Part shown: in pieces, positions 31,926-42,420 of the stretch
Layout of the letters: every line of letters begins with the position of its first letter
How positions within the stretch are numbered: the first letter of the stretch is position 1
From: Terfezia claveryi
Taxonomy: Eukaryota > Ascomycota > Pezizomycetes > Pezizales > Pezizaceae
DNA length: 64,000 nt
Direction: 5' to 3'
Assembly (NCBI GenBank): GCA_015179025.1
Contig: WHUX01000042.1
Coordinates: 310,001-374,000, forward strand
Notes under the pieces: model-generated
The model's database searches: none
Told to the model about the DNA's origin: nothing
Seen by the model: only the letters and a program-made list of their open reading frames with translations
Translations under genes and position numbers: made by a program

Positions 31926-32735
31926 CTACAAAGCCCTAGCCTTAATATAAGCTGCCGCCTGTGGAGTAGTCTTCGCGTAGTCGAAGTGAGGGCCGAATGG
32001 AGCTGGGAGGCCAAGGCAGATCAAGTCACCGGGGTTACAGATAGTGAGGACATTATTGTTGAGGGTGCCTGGGAAGGCATCACCCTCATCTGGATCACCG
32101 AAGACGACAATGCCAGCAACAATCCTGCGTTGGGAAGCTGGAATCAGAGCAGCAGCCTTGTGAGTGACCTGAGCGCCCTGGCTATACCCAGAGAGGAATA
32201 CTCGGCTGCCCGGGCACTGAATTGCAGCGCGATTGACTTGACCAGCCATGTTTTTGGCACCAATGTCAGAGCCCCCATTCAAGTATCCAGCAACAATAGC
32301 AGGGTAGCTGTTTAGGTGGATCAGTTACTACGTTACCGTATCTCGGGAAAATTTACAGCTAGAGTACTGTACTTACTTGTTGACACCCTGATAGATCACC
32401 CTTCCCGGAAGAACAGCATCCACAGCGTTCTGGAGTGGAACACCAACTCCGCTGCCCATGTTTCCGATCTCAGAAGTACCCCTCGCAAAGATTATGATGT
32501 TTGGCGCACATTTGCCTTGCTCAAGGTCGTTGCGGATGGTATCTGCTCGCTTGGATACTACAGGTTGTTTGTTGACTTGCGCAAAAGCTTCCCCTAGTGC
32601 AACATACACAGGCGAATCCACAGCCTCTGCACGAATTTTGTCCTCTGTGGAAGCAGAGATGGGGGGGTAAGGGACTCCAGAGACGGCTGGGAAAGCTGTG
32701 ACGAGGAAAAGAAGGTAGGCAGCACTGGCCTTCAT
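31926..32735 (-). CDS. Cutinase (secreted alpha/beta hydrolase)
   Basis: Hydrolyses cutin or other polyesters and acts outside the cell. Two exons, 32377-32735 and 31926-32307, with a 69-bp GT-AG intron, joining QGVN to NYPAIVAGYLNGGSDIG; 246 aa spliced. Signal peptide MKASAAYLLFLVTAFPAVSG, a pro-region, then CAPNIIIFARGTSEIGNMGSGVGVPL, the catalytic Ser in VFLSGYSQGAQV, the FGDPDEGDAFPG block, the catalytic Asp in ICNPGDLICLG and the His in GPHFDYAKT. Cysteines expected for the two disulfides are present (GKCAPN, IQCPG, TICNPGDLIC). A TATA-like GCTATAAACC on the minus strand (32805-32814) lies 70 bp upstream of the ATG. Complete by all criteria visible. Confidence 0.93.
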
Positions 32736-35700
32736 CGTTTGGTATATAGATCCAATTGGGCCAGGAAGCGGCCATGGTGGTCTCAAGATCGGGGCGCTGG
32801 TGGGGGTTTATAGCTCGGCCACGAAGCTTAAGCTTAATTACAATTTGCCCTTAATCATGGAGGACCGCATAACGTAATGGAGGCGCTTTGACATATGAAC
32901 TGCGCCAACGTTGGTAAACTCAACCACGAGTTACCACATAACCTAAAATTCAGATGAGCTAGGTATATCACTTTCCATAATCGCGTTAGGTATCGCGTTG
33001 TTGTGTCTTGAGGTCAAAGCGCCTCACAACCCCATCTCGCAACCCTATCCATTACGTTAGGAGTAACCAGTATAAAAATAAAAAAAATAAAAAAGGGGGG
33101 ACATGATCAAGTGCCACCAAGACACTAAGTGCCATGACCATTAGAATTCCATTTTTTTTCTAAGCAACGCAGTACTCGTATTCAGGTTGATCTAACATAT
33201 GACGAGAGGTTAACCCGGCCGGTCCCTGCCCTTGCATATGCCATTTTACCCCGCGTTCGTCTAATCACGGCGCCTGCAGATACATACGATGTCAATTCCT
33301 GCAATACCTATACTCTATTAATCAATCATGCAATAGCCTCATAGGTAGACGCCTGGCTGGACGGAGTACACGTGTACGCGACGTGCTAATCAATGTCACG
33401 GTATATACCGTAGGACCCTAGATAGTCTTAGTTCCCGCATTGGGTCTATGGCCACCGAATCCAAGCCGTCATTTGGCATTTGCAGTGGTTTGCTGTTGTT
33501 GAATTTATGGCACGAGACTACATATTTTGAATTCTGAAGAACAATAAGAATAACCTAGGTACTCGTATCTATGATTACAAGCTAAAGCCGTATCCACTAT
33601 TGATCTGACTTTGTTTTTCCTCTCTGAGCTAAGCCGTGGGGTCAGAAATCTTAGTCTCGATCAGACCCACTCCGAGGGTCTGATGGAGACTAAGAAATCT
33701 AAGAGCCTGATGGAATTTGTTCCTAAGACATATTAATGAATTGATTTTGATGTCAGGTCAAGTTCACCGTGTAGATCCGCTCTTTACCCACTGCTTTACA
33801 AAATTCAAATTGTGAACTCATTCCATCCCAGCCGACATTCCACTCTCACCTTTCGGTATGCCATTTGACAATTGTCTTTAGCAAACTCACTCTTTTTCTC
33901 CATTTACTATTTACCAGCAGTGCCAACTTTGATTTGTCCTGATTAAATATACAACCTTTGTTGGAACATCACTCAAGTTCAAGTAACATCTGGCCGCCGT
34001 CGTTGTCTTACCCAGCTGCATGTCTCATACTCAGCTGGCACTGCATACTACGCAGTGGTGATGCCGCCCACACACTGTAGGTACCTTGAATCAACATGAA
34101 CTTCGATTTTCAATAGTTTTCCCTAGAACTTCACACCAACGGACTGCTGTTAATGGAATCTTCATGATCATACCTTGGGCATGCTTGTTCATATAGTTGC
34201 AGTAGATAACTCTCGTTAGGGTTATCCGGGGTAGTCAGTCAATTTGTAGATTGAGCCCACCCCAGCAAATATATACCTCTCTAGAGTGTTTGAAGTGATT
34301 CAGACCCTTATTAGAGATAAATTTACATATATGTTACAAAGTACTGGGAGAAAAATGCAAATGTGTGCCCCTGACATCACCGGGAGGTATACCGTACTTA
34401 TCACTACAACAAAAAAATAAAAATCGACTACCTTTGTCTCCCGACAACCTCCACACTACCGTAATGCTCCTATCCCACAACCACATCTTTCTCGCAATAC
34501 CTCTATCACTCAGGACTGGATACAATTTCGATCTACCTCTTCTTATCCTTATCGATACCCATAAGCAAGTCTCTTCTAAGCCTTTCAGCTACATGCGATA
34601 GCGCAGTGGAGAGAGTCAATTGCGAAAATCACACAAAAGTGATTCTAAAATGTATGGTATTTCTCCAACTTTTAAGTCTCTATGAACTTACAAAAATTCC
34701 CTCTAGGTCTATACTTGGAATTAGGAACTCTATATCAAGTCAAACCCATCCAAAAAAATTCCTTCAAATTCACAAGATTAATGTAAGCAGGTGTCCAAAT
34801 AGGGTACTTTGGTGTGATTCAGGTGGATTGCGAAAGAATGTATCTTCCGTTAATGTAGGATGGTTCTCTCAGGGTACAAAACCGTCAACTGAGGTAGTTC
34901 AATGGAGCTGTGTCTAACTAGTTGGCGGACTGGTGTAACAGCGAATAGACGTTTGATTGAGTCGCATTTGGTCGTCGATGTGAAATTCACTATGAGATAA
35001 TGGGCGTAGCAACTACAGGTGTGTAGATGTTGAGGAAGTTTGGTTTCGACAATTGTAGGTGGTGTGGTTTAAATTGTAAGCATAGAACAGGATAGTCATT
35101 GTTTTGCCGAATCGGAGTATTTGGTCGGAGGTGTTGGCATGTAAGTAACCATAATCTACCTGCGCATCATACCCTAATACCCCCAGTCAAGCAAGAAAAA
35201 CAAACTCGACCACCCCTCCTCCTTTACTAATAGGCATGATCTGCTGGTATTTGAGCCAATCTCGCCCTGGACTTGCCCTTGGTGTGTATGTTCCTGCTAA
35301 TAAAAGTGGTTTTGGGTAGGTACATGTACATATGTTCCCACCTGTATTTGGTTACCCTGAATGGGAACAGGTGGGGGAAAAAAGAAAAAAAAAAATAGCA
35401 GATAAGGGCACGTGCCCATACTTGGAGTAACCAAAGAAGACTCGCTCAGGAATAAATCCTCTCCCTACCGATAACGCTCCTGTCTCCTGAACAAATACGC
35501 TCGGGGAAACAGTCTGGTGCAATAATGTCCCGAAATGGTGTTCCGCTTCCTATCCAGTAGCCACCTTGATTTCATACTCATAAGGCTTTCAGAGAGGACG
35601 TATGGAGGTAGGTACTCGTAATTGTTCTTAGAGATATCGAAAGGGTTTTGGTAGATTATATACATACATACGACGGGGTCGATCGATCGTGACGCAGTAT

Positions 35701-35967
35701 GTGAGAGTTGTAAGATTATGAGGTTACATATGAGTGGGGGAATATTGCAAAATAAACAAAGGCTTGTATTGAGAACTATCGTAGAGATCGCTGGTTCGAG
35801 GTTAATGGTGCTATTGTTCTATGTCCTCCAAATACATTTACATGAGTACGGTCTAGCCCCTTTTATAGAAGCTCCATTTCCCTCACTTGCCGAACTTGGA
35901 ATCTCTGTTATTCCATGTTCACCATCACTTGCCATTTCTGGCCAGCGAGAGTAATCCTTACAATAGT
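32736..35967. other. 3.2-kb gene-free region
   Basis: Upstream flank of the cutinase, then AT-rich sequence with no supported gene. Notable items: the TATA-like site at 32805-32814, a strong hairpin at 33649-33695, an inverted pair TTCCCACCTGT / GGGAACAGGTGGG at 35336-35377, and start-stop ORFs (34334, 34365, 34606, 35465, 35718) without family features. Confidence 0.4.
33649..33695. repeat. Perfect-stem hairpin, about 20 bp
   Basis: TCTTAGTCTC then ATCAGACCC on the left pairs with GGGTCTGAT then GAGACTAAGA on the right around a loop of about 8 bases, with one interior mismatch. There is no adjacent gene end for it to terminate. Could be a miniature foldback remnant or a structured RNA. Confidence 0.6.
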
Positions 35968-36584
35968 TAGTCTGGTTGGCACACCGTAGTAACCCATTTT
36001 ATTACCCGATTCAAATCCTTTCCCGGACTAAAAAATATCTACAGAAAAAGCCGTAGAGAACTAACCATCCATTTTTCCAGAAGTTTTGTTTCCGTAGCCG
36101 TCAATCTCGCTGTTAAGGGCATGGTTTCGGTCGATGACAACAATGTTTCCCTCAGCCAGCTGCAAGGAGAACTGCATTTGGTTGTAGAGCCAGTAGTGGT
36201 GCCGACAGGGCTTGTATATACATATATAATTATAGCAAACATGTTCGTTCATATAAGTGTAACAATATCTTACGCCAGCAATATGTCAACGTAGAGCCAG
36301 CCAGTCATTCTTTGTGCAAGTAACTGGCCGCGATCGATTAAAAATTCGAGACTAAGTGGCCAAGCCACCCACAATAACCTATGGTCAGAAGCTACCAGTG
36401 TGGTGCTGTTGCCATTGCTGATGCTTTCCAAGCGCTCATTGGCTGGGTTCCATTACTTGTCCCACTAAGTTAGTAATAAGTGACTAATTCGCATATCACA
36501 CGCTCAAACAGGAACTTCCTCGCGACCTAACTATCTAGTCTGGCACTATCGATATTAGGCGGGGCTGTTGTGCCAACCAGACTA
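35968..36584. mobile_element. 617-bp non-autonomous element with pogo-type TAGTCTGG termini
   Basis: Starts TAGTCTGGTTGGCACACC at 35968 and ends with the inverted TGTGCCAACCAGACTA at 36584: a perfect 16-bp terminal inverted repeat. If the outermost TA is the target duplication, the element fits the TA preference of the Tc1/mariner/pogo superfamily. No coding frame longer than about 65 codons. It is the clearest complete copy of the dispersed family and lies 140 bp upstream of SWI5. Confidence 0.75.
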
Positions 36585-36725
36585 CTATCGATACTTACTT
36601 TGTATTTCCATATCTAGCTCCTGTGGCGTTTATTGTAGATAATTTATAATTACAAATAATCTTCAAGTGATATCGATATTTCTAACATCACTACTTTTAC
36701 CCTCTACAAGTAAATATCTGGCAGT

Positions 36726-37966
36726 ATGGGTAGCACAGACCACCCATCATCATCAGGACCCATTATTTTTCCCACACAGGACAATCTGTCTAACTCAGCA
36801 CCACCAAGTCCCATCTCGAGCTCCAGAGGACCCACAGTCACACCATCTTCATCCATACCGATCTCGAGCTCCACAGCATCCACAGTCACACCATCTTCAT
36901 CTATACCGTCAGCCTCGGACCCTGAGAAGAAGCACGCCCGTGATCAACGTGTGGTGAGTTTTATTTCAGTTAAAATCAAGAATCAGCCGGGCCTAAACGA
37001 CGTTTCCTCAAGGCAAAACTAGCCCTACTATTCACCTCAGCAGCTGTCTGTCATAGCTGTCAATATCCTGCAAAAGTTTTATTTCGTGTACAACCCTCTC
37101 CAACGCGGTAGGAAGAGAAATTAGGCTCACATAATCCCCCATCCCTTGACATTTCTCTTGATCGCTATCTTTTGCAGATCCAAAAGACCTGGTTTGTTTT
37201 TTTTTTTTTTTTTAATTTTTACTAAAAAATGTGTGGCGCACAGGCTTCGCTAAAATCCCAGGTGGAAAACCTGCAGAAACAACTCGATGAGGTTATTGTG
37301 AACCAAGATGAGGTGAATTCAAAACTCAAGTACGTTTTGAAAAATTGCATTGCTTCATTTATACAGTTTCGGGGGTTCCTTGCAATCTTGACAAATACCC
37401 CATATCTTTCAGGTAGCTCTTTTTTAACTTTCTTTGTTTAGCGAATTTGCTTATACATGAATTATATTATCTCCTGCATATGCTCCCTCCCCACACCTTC
37501 CGGTAAATTAAACCTAACAAATAAAACCCTATTCTAGGGATCCCACCAATCCCGAAGCCACAGTCAAGCGGCACATCAAATCGCTCCACGAGTTCAACGA
37601 GATTCGAGATGTTGCACAAGGACTAATTGGCTTGGTACGTAACATAATCTACAGAATCGCCTTTTTTCTATAATTGCCATGTTTCCATTTTAAAATTCGT
37701 TGGGTTATGCATTTAAAAATTTTCATTTCTATCTGTTTCTCCCCCTCCCCCCCAAAAAAAAAGCCAATTACCAATCATCCTTGGATATTCCTTTTCAAAA
37801 CTGACGACCCAGGGGGTGGGGGGAGGTATTAGATTGCTGAAAGCCGGGGTGTGAGGGTACATGACGTCTATCCTGGTAGGTATACCGAATCCATTCACCT
37901 TTGAGAGGCTAATGCCAATTATTTTGCCAACTGGAAACAGAATTTGGACTGGATTCCGATGACTAG
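36726..37966 (+). CDS. SWI5: Swi5/Sae3-like DNA repair protein
   Basis: Swi5 with Sfr1 (Sae3 with Mei5) stimulates Rad51/Dmc1 strand exchange in the nucleus. Best model: five exons 36726-36953, 37244-37329, 37538-37634, 37833-37875 and 37941-37966 (160 codons), all GT-AG. The conserved C-terminal half is assembled across four exons: ASLKSQVENLQKQLDEV, NQDEVNSKLKDPTNPEATVKRHIKSLHEFNEIRDVAQGLIGL, IAESRGVRVHDVYPEFGLDSDD. The family motif TVKRHIKLLHEYNEIKD is nearly exact. The N-terminal 75 residues are Ser/Pro-rich and less certain; exon 1 joins exon 2 in phase 0 across a 290-bp intron, long for this window. A small extra exon near 37178 cannot be excluded. Confidence 0.82.
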
Positions 37967-38367
37967 AGCACTAGGGTACCCATAAGTTTATATATTATTT
38001 GCAACTTCTATTTCAGGAGCCATATTGATGCATCCTATCATGAAAGACGGGAAGCAGATTTTGTTTCTAAACTGATACATGGAGTACAATAATTGCCACT
38101 TCTAAACACAGCTCATCTTCATCTTAATCGAGCTGACAGATAACATTAATAACATAAAAATGCTTTGGTATTACTTACTTACAAGGTACAAACACAGCCG
38201 TCCATTTCCCGATCCCATATTAAATCCCAATTAGTAAGACTTATAATCTCAAAATCCCATTACCCTGATTTCAACCGCCTCCACCCAATTTCCTAAAAGA
38301 AAAGTCACCTTGCCATCTCTGATTGCTTCCGACCAACACATGCCCTATTCTCAGGTAATTTCCTCTC
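37967..38367. other. Spacer between SWI5 and GABA aminotransferase fragment
   Basis: The convergent 3' ends of the two genes. No gene or repeat recognised. Confidence 0.4.
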
Positions 38368-38630
38368 TTAACGAGCCTCGATCTCCCCACTAAGCACCTG
38401 GTCAATCGCCTTAACTAAGATATCCGCTATCGCCCCGAGACAAGTCAGCCCAATCTCCAAACCCCACATTGGCCCCCACCTCAAAAAAACAATAAGAAAC
38501 TCACCATGTCTCTCGCCAAATATCAACATAGGCCTCAACCTAACTGCATGTTCTCCACTCCCCCCAATATTTACCCTCGCAAACTTCATTTTCCTCAAAA
38601 AATCATCTGTGCGTGGAGAATCCCACGCAA
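38368..38630 (-). pseudogene. 4-aminobutyrate aminotransferase, C-terminal fragment
   Basis: Reading the minus strand: IAWDSPRTDDFLRKMKFARVNIGGSGEHAVRLRPMLIFGERH, then a 78-bp GT-AG intron (38427-38504), then ADILVKAIDQVLSGEIEAR and a stop. This matches the end of class III PLP aminotransferases of the GABA transaminase (UGA1/GatA) type, including the RLRPML block. The similarity ends precisely where a Harbinger-type terminus begins (38631), and the remaining 400 or so residues, with the PLP lysine, are not found in the window. Only the tail of the gene survives here. Confidence 0.8.
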
Positions 38631-38786
38631 TAGAGAGGTTTTGCACCCTTGCGCGCTAGCTATCTTATAACCCAGCAAGCGCACCTGGACCCCTGTGAGC
38701 ACAAAAGAGTGGAAACAGAGGTTTTGCAGTCCTGAGAATATCTCCCGTCTATCTCTCCTTAGTAATCATCAATATGCAACCAACTT
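38631..38786 (+). mobile_element. Second Harbinger-family terminus
   Basis: TAGAGAGGTTTTGCACCCTTG and the following 150 bp align with the left end of the element at 7606-7760, including the second AGAGGTTTTG repeat and the ATATCTC..CCTTAGTAATCAT stretch before the transposase start. No right terminus or transposase follows, so this is a truncated or rearranged relative. It marks the break in the GABA aminotransferase gene. Confidence 0.75.
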
Positions 38787-39340
38787 AGAGACCCACATAA
38801 GTACGTTGCTACGCTAAATGCAATACCGATTTTGGTACTTTAATAGTGGCGCACCATACAAACGTTGTAGTTGTAAAAAAGCGTACCGATTTTGGGCATG
38901 TGGCGTTATCAATGCATAAGAAGATGTGCAAATGTGAGACAACTTTAGGTCGCATTTTCCGTGAGACATCAAGAATGTCAACGAGGGTGTGATAATAAGA
39001 AATGATGAGTTCTGGGTTGCGTGAAAGTTGCGTGATGACACTGGCCAATCAGCGTGAAGGCCAAGTTGCCAAGGCAGTGCCAAGATGTTGCATAACTGCA
39101 GTAACCATCACGCAGTTTAAGAATTGACCACCACTAGTATTCCAGACAATGCGTACTATGTGCTACGCGACGCCACTAAAATAAAGTTGTCTTGTGTATA
39201 CGGAAATAAATAGGAGTTGCCGACTAACATTAAAGTATCCACAATGACATAGGAACGCGACAGCGCTGCTCGTGCGATAACATCCCCTTTTTGGTACAGT
39301 ATATACAAACAGCGATAGATAGATAACAAAGAGATAGCGC
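38787..39340. other. Spacer without recognised features
   Basis: No gene, terminal repeat or RNA recognised. Minus-strand ORFs at 38809-39048 and 38814-39083 overlap in different frames and look fortuitous. Confidence 0.35.
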
Positions 39341-39360
39341 TACGTCGTAGGCTGCCTTAA

Positions 39361-40235
39361 GTGACTGTCATGGCAACCTTGGCCCACAAAACGTTGGCCC
39401 ACAAATCCTTGGCCCACAAAACGCTCCTTGTTTCCTCCTCTACCTTCGATCCTAACCTCCGCATCCTTCGTTACTTCCCTCTAACAGAGACTGCCCTCTT
39501 CCCTAAGGTCGGGAGAGCCCTTACCTTTATCTTGTTGCATCTAAATTCAATGCCGCGATCAGCCAACTGAAGCCACTGCGATCACGCTGGCAAGAACAAC
39601 CAGATGAGGCTGGGGTTCTTCATATCCTTGGTTAAGGGTTGCCCCGCACCTGTACCTGCAAGTTACCTCCCTCTACCACGGAGACTGCCCTTAGGCCTTT
39701 CTAGCTCTCAGATTAAAGGTATGACCGCTTATTCCATGCTCCTCCAATTCCACGGCTAATCCACAGCTTCCAGCTCTAGCTACTGTACCTACGTGCTCCC
39801 GGCGATAATCCACAGCTTCCAGCTCTTGGATCATGACCTGGTTCTGCCGCTCTGGCTACAGTATCTACACGCTCCCGGTGATGGTGTTTGCCTTTCCAGC
39901 TCAGCAATGGAAGGATAGATTTTTATATACCCAGCACAAGGTGGGGAGTGGAGGTACTGAGGGATGGCGAGGATCTTGGGGGGCATGTGGAAAGATTTGC
40001 GCCGGGCGGGAGGTACGCTGAATGGATTAGGAAAGGTCTAATGCACAATTTCATTCTACTTGACTTTCGGGGGAAAGCGGTTAAAGGTCCGTTAAGTCAA
40101 ATAGCAACCCCAGACAGGTTATGGCGCATTATATTCGAAGATGGCTTTCGCTGCTGCAGCATACTGGATGGGTCTAGAACGGAAGTTTTACCACAGGTAC
40201 GGTTGTTGGAGTCGGAAATGGACGGCGGATCGTAG
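39361..40235 (+). pseudogene. Possible Crinkler-type C-terminal domain relic
   Basis: The best block is WGVEVLRDGEDLGGHVERFAPGGRYAEWIRKGLMHNFILLDFR followed by LWRIIFEDGFRCCSILD (39939-40170). It resembles the domain (WG.ELLRDG..L..H..RF..GG.Y..W...., ILLDFR, LYHVVF) that I associate with fungal Crinkler/CRN-like proteins. The part upstream (LKPLRSRWQEQPDEAGVLHILG, near 39570-39630) is in another frame, and several stops intervene. A direct repeat of TTGGCCCACAAA occurs three times at 39377-39422. The family assignment is from memory of the pattern and needs a profile search; the copy is broken. Confidence 0.3.
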
Positions 40236-41154
40236 AGGTCACGACTTAGAACATCTATGCTGTGAGGAGTAAGCACAATGGATGTACATAGACTTTAGAC
40301 TGGGCGTTGGATCTGTGTTATACTGCGTGGGCGGGAAATTATCTAATGAAATGGTGGCCGATTGAGTGGGCCGGGTACTGCCGTCAGTTCTGTGAGTTGA
40401 GAAATCAAGACCAAGAAGACTCGGCCTTGGAAGAACAAAGTGGGGAAATACATACTGGTAGATGCGGTTAAGGTGTTGGATAGATGCTGTTAATTCAAGT
40501 TCAGAGAAAACCTCCCCTATTCTCATTCCCACACCGTGAACTTGTTACCTGTCCGGCTGGGGACAGGTAGAAAGTTTCTCCGGCCTGGGACAGGTACTTC
40601 CTACCTGTCCGGTGATTATATAAGCCCCGTCGGACTGACTCGGGGTGGGTAGAAAGTTTCTCCAGCCTGGGATAGGTAGTTTCTCGTCACCAGCGCATGA
40701 AGAGTAATATGGCCGAAGAGGTTGTTTCCGAAATAGAGCAAAGCAAACGATATCTAATGACCTCTAGCTACTAATTTACATGGGAGTAGTAGAAGGAATT
40801 ACAGAAATAAGGTCCTATCTTGATGGCTGACCTTTGTGACATCATACATGCATTAAGCATTGGTCGAATGGTTAATGAACATGCCAGCATTATTGCTCCG
40901 CGGTTTACCGGAATTTGACCCAGTAACATCCAATTGTTCGGTTTCGTGAGTAATTACACTATTATTGGTGGGGATACGACCGAGCAGTGGGAAGCGACCG
41001 GCATGAATAACCCTGTCCGCCAAGGCCACCCCTCCTCTTTCTCCTCCAATATTACCAACTTCCGCGCAATTATAGTACCTAATAGCTATATTATCCGAAT
41101 CGCTGAATTCAGACCTATCTATCGCAACATACTAGAAACTCGTCCGCTTACAAT
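40236..41154. other. Spacer with two direct repeats
   Basis: GGTAGAAAGTTTCTCC followed by GCCTGGGA occurs at about 40566-40591 and again at 40648-40673, with an inverted ACCTGTCC / GGACAGGT pair and a TATATAAG (40617-40624) between. It may be a promoter or a miniature repeat. No gene downstream fits. The ORF 40934-41263 is unassigned. Confidence 0.35.
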
Positions 41155-41795
41155 ATGGATGCAGATTTGGAAGCAAGACTGTAGACAGCAATTGAATACT
41201 ACCGAAGACACCCCCGTGAGAAGGTGGCTCATATTGCAGTCAAATATGGGGTTAACCAAGTAACACTGCGCCGTAGGGTTAAGGGTACACAAGTTAATCG
41301 GAGGGTGGCGCATCAAGATCAGCAGCTGTTTAGTTCAGGAGAGGAGAGTGCAATAGTGGAGCTCTGTGAGTTGATGGTAGATTGCGGATTTCCGTTATCA
41401 TAGGATTTACTTCATCGGATAGCACAAGATGTGCTAAATGAACGCAACAACACCAGCAGTAAGCAGCCGCATCAGGTAGGTATGCAATGGGTAGATAGAT
41501 TCCTTACTCGCCATCCCTCAATAAATAAGCGGTATATTACCTACCAGAAGAGAGTACGCAAACAGGCTGCTAAAGAGGAGATATGAAAGGAGTTGCTTCG
41601 GGACTTGGCTAATCTTGCCCGTGGGAAGAAGGTTACACTAGATAATATATGGAATTACAATGAGAAGGGGATCACTATGGGTAGAGGTGGTCAATGAGAG
41701 AAGGCAATTGTTTGTGCAGGCCAAAAGGAAGCCATGGCATTAAGTAAAGGATCACGAGAATTTATTAGTGTCTTGGAAACAATCTCCACAGCTTA
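41155..41795 (+). pseudogene. Pogo-like (DDE_1) transposase 5' part
   Basis: In frame from ATG 41155, with TAG or TGA stops: AIEYYRRHPREKVAHIAVKYGVNQVTLRRRVKG (helix-turn-helix), FSSGEESAIVELCELMVDCGFPLS, LLHRIAQDVLNERN, VGMQWVDRFLTRHPSI (CENP-B-type DNA-binding region), LDNIWNYNEKGITMGRGGQ (first catalytic acidic residue region), GQKEAMALSKGSREFISVLETIS. It stops at about 41795 where Gypsy LTR-like sequence starts. Most stops can be read as CAG or CGA to TAG/TGA transitions. Confidence 0.7.
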
Positions 41796-42420
41796 TTATG
41801 GCTCAGGTAAGAGACCTACCCTCTTTAGGAGATATTCTAATACCTAGTTATGGCTGCTAACTAATATGGTCTGATCAACCATACAGATGCAGGTAATATG
41901 TCCGAAATGGACAGGTATTGGCTCAAGGAAGCATGTGACCTCTGAATGTATTCTTATATATATATTCTCTTCTATAGATATCCATTAAGTTCTTATATTC
42001 ATTATTCATATATTGTTATTCGTTGTATTTAAGTTCAGCTTATATATATCAACCTAACTATAATGCATTGTAGTTCAGGCTGCCTAATCAATATATGTCA
42101 GACTGCAAGGTTCCTAAATAGGAAGTGTCTTCCTATTTTAGACAACTATCTGATGTCAGTGCTACTAAGCCATTATGGGAAGTATCATCAGATCTGATAA
42201 TGAGTTATCAGATCAATGCTTCTATATAAGCTATTGCTTTTATATACTAGTTAATACAAATAAAACTCAAGCAGTGTTCTAAGTCTATATAAAGCTTTAC
42301 TCTTATCGAGTCTACTTTATACCTAAGTTATTACTACATTTATACTTATACTTATCATGGATAACCTCTTCTTACCTTTCCACCAATTTGTATATTTGTA
42401 GTTATAATCTACTTGTAATA
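41795..42420 (+). repeat. Gypsy LTR copy, inverted relative to 59909-60631
   Basis: From ATTATGGCTCAGGTAAGAG to CTACTTGTAATA this matches the reverse complement of 59909-60540 along its whole length, with mostly transition differences (the TGTAACA end has become TGTAATA). It is the 5' LTR of the same Gypsy family in plus orientation, lacking about the first 90 bp. The joint with the pogo relic is abrupt. Confidence 0.7.

Noticed and set aside
32316..32597. Plus-strand ORFs over the cutinase
   Set aside because: Shadows of the cutinase exons, which carry the catalytic motifs on the minus strand.
34595..34660. tRNA-like A-box (TAGCGCAGTGG)
   Set aside because: No B-box or cloverleaf could be drawn downstream.
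35970..36030. tRNA-like B-box (GATTCAAATCC)
   Set aside because: The apparent A-box is the TAGTCTGG transposon terminus, and no acceptor stem pairs.
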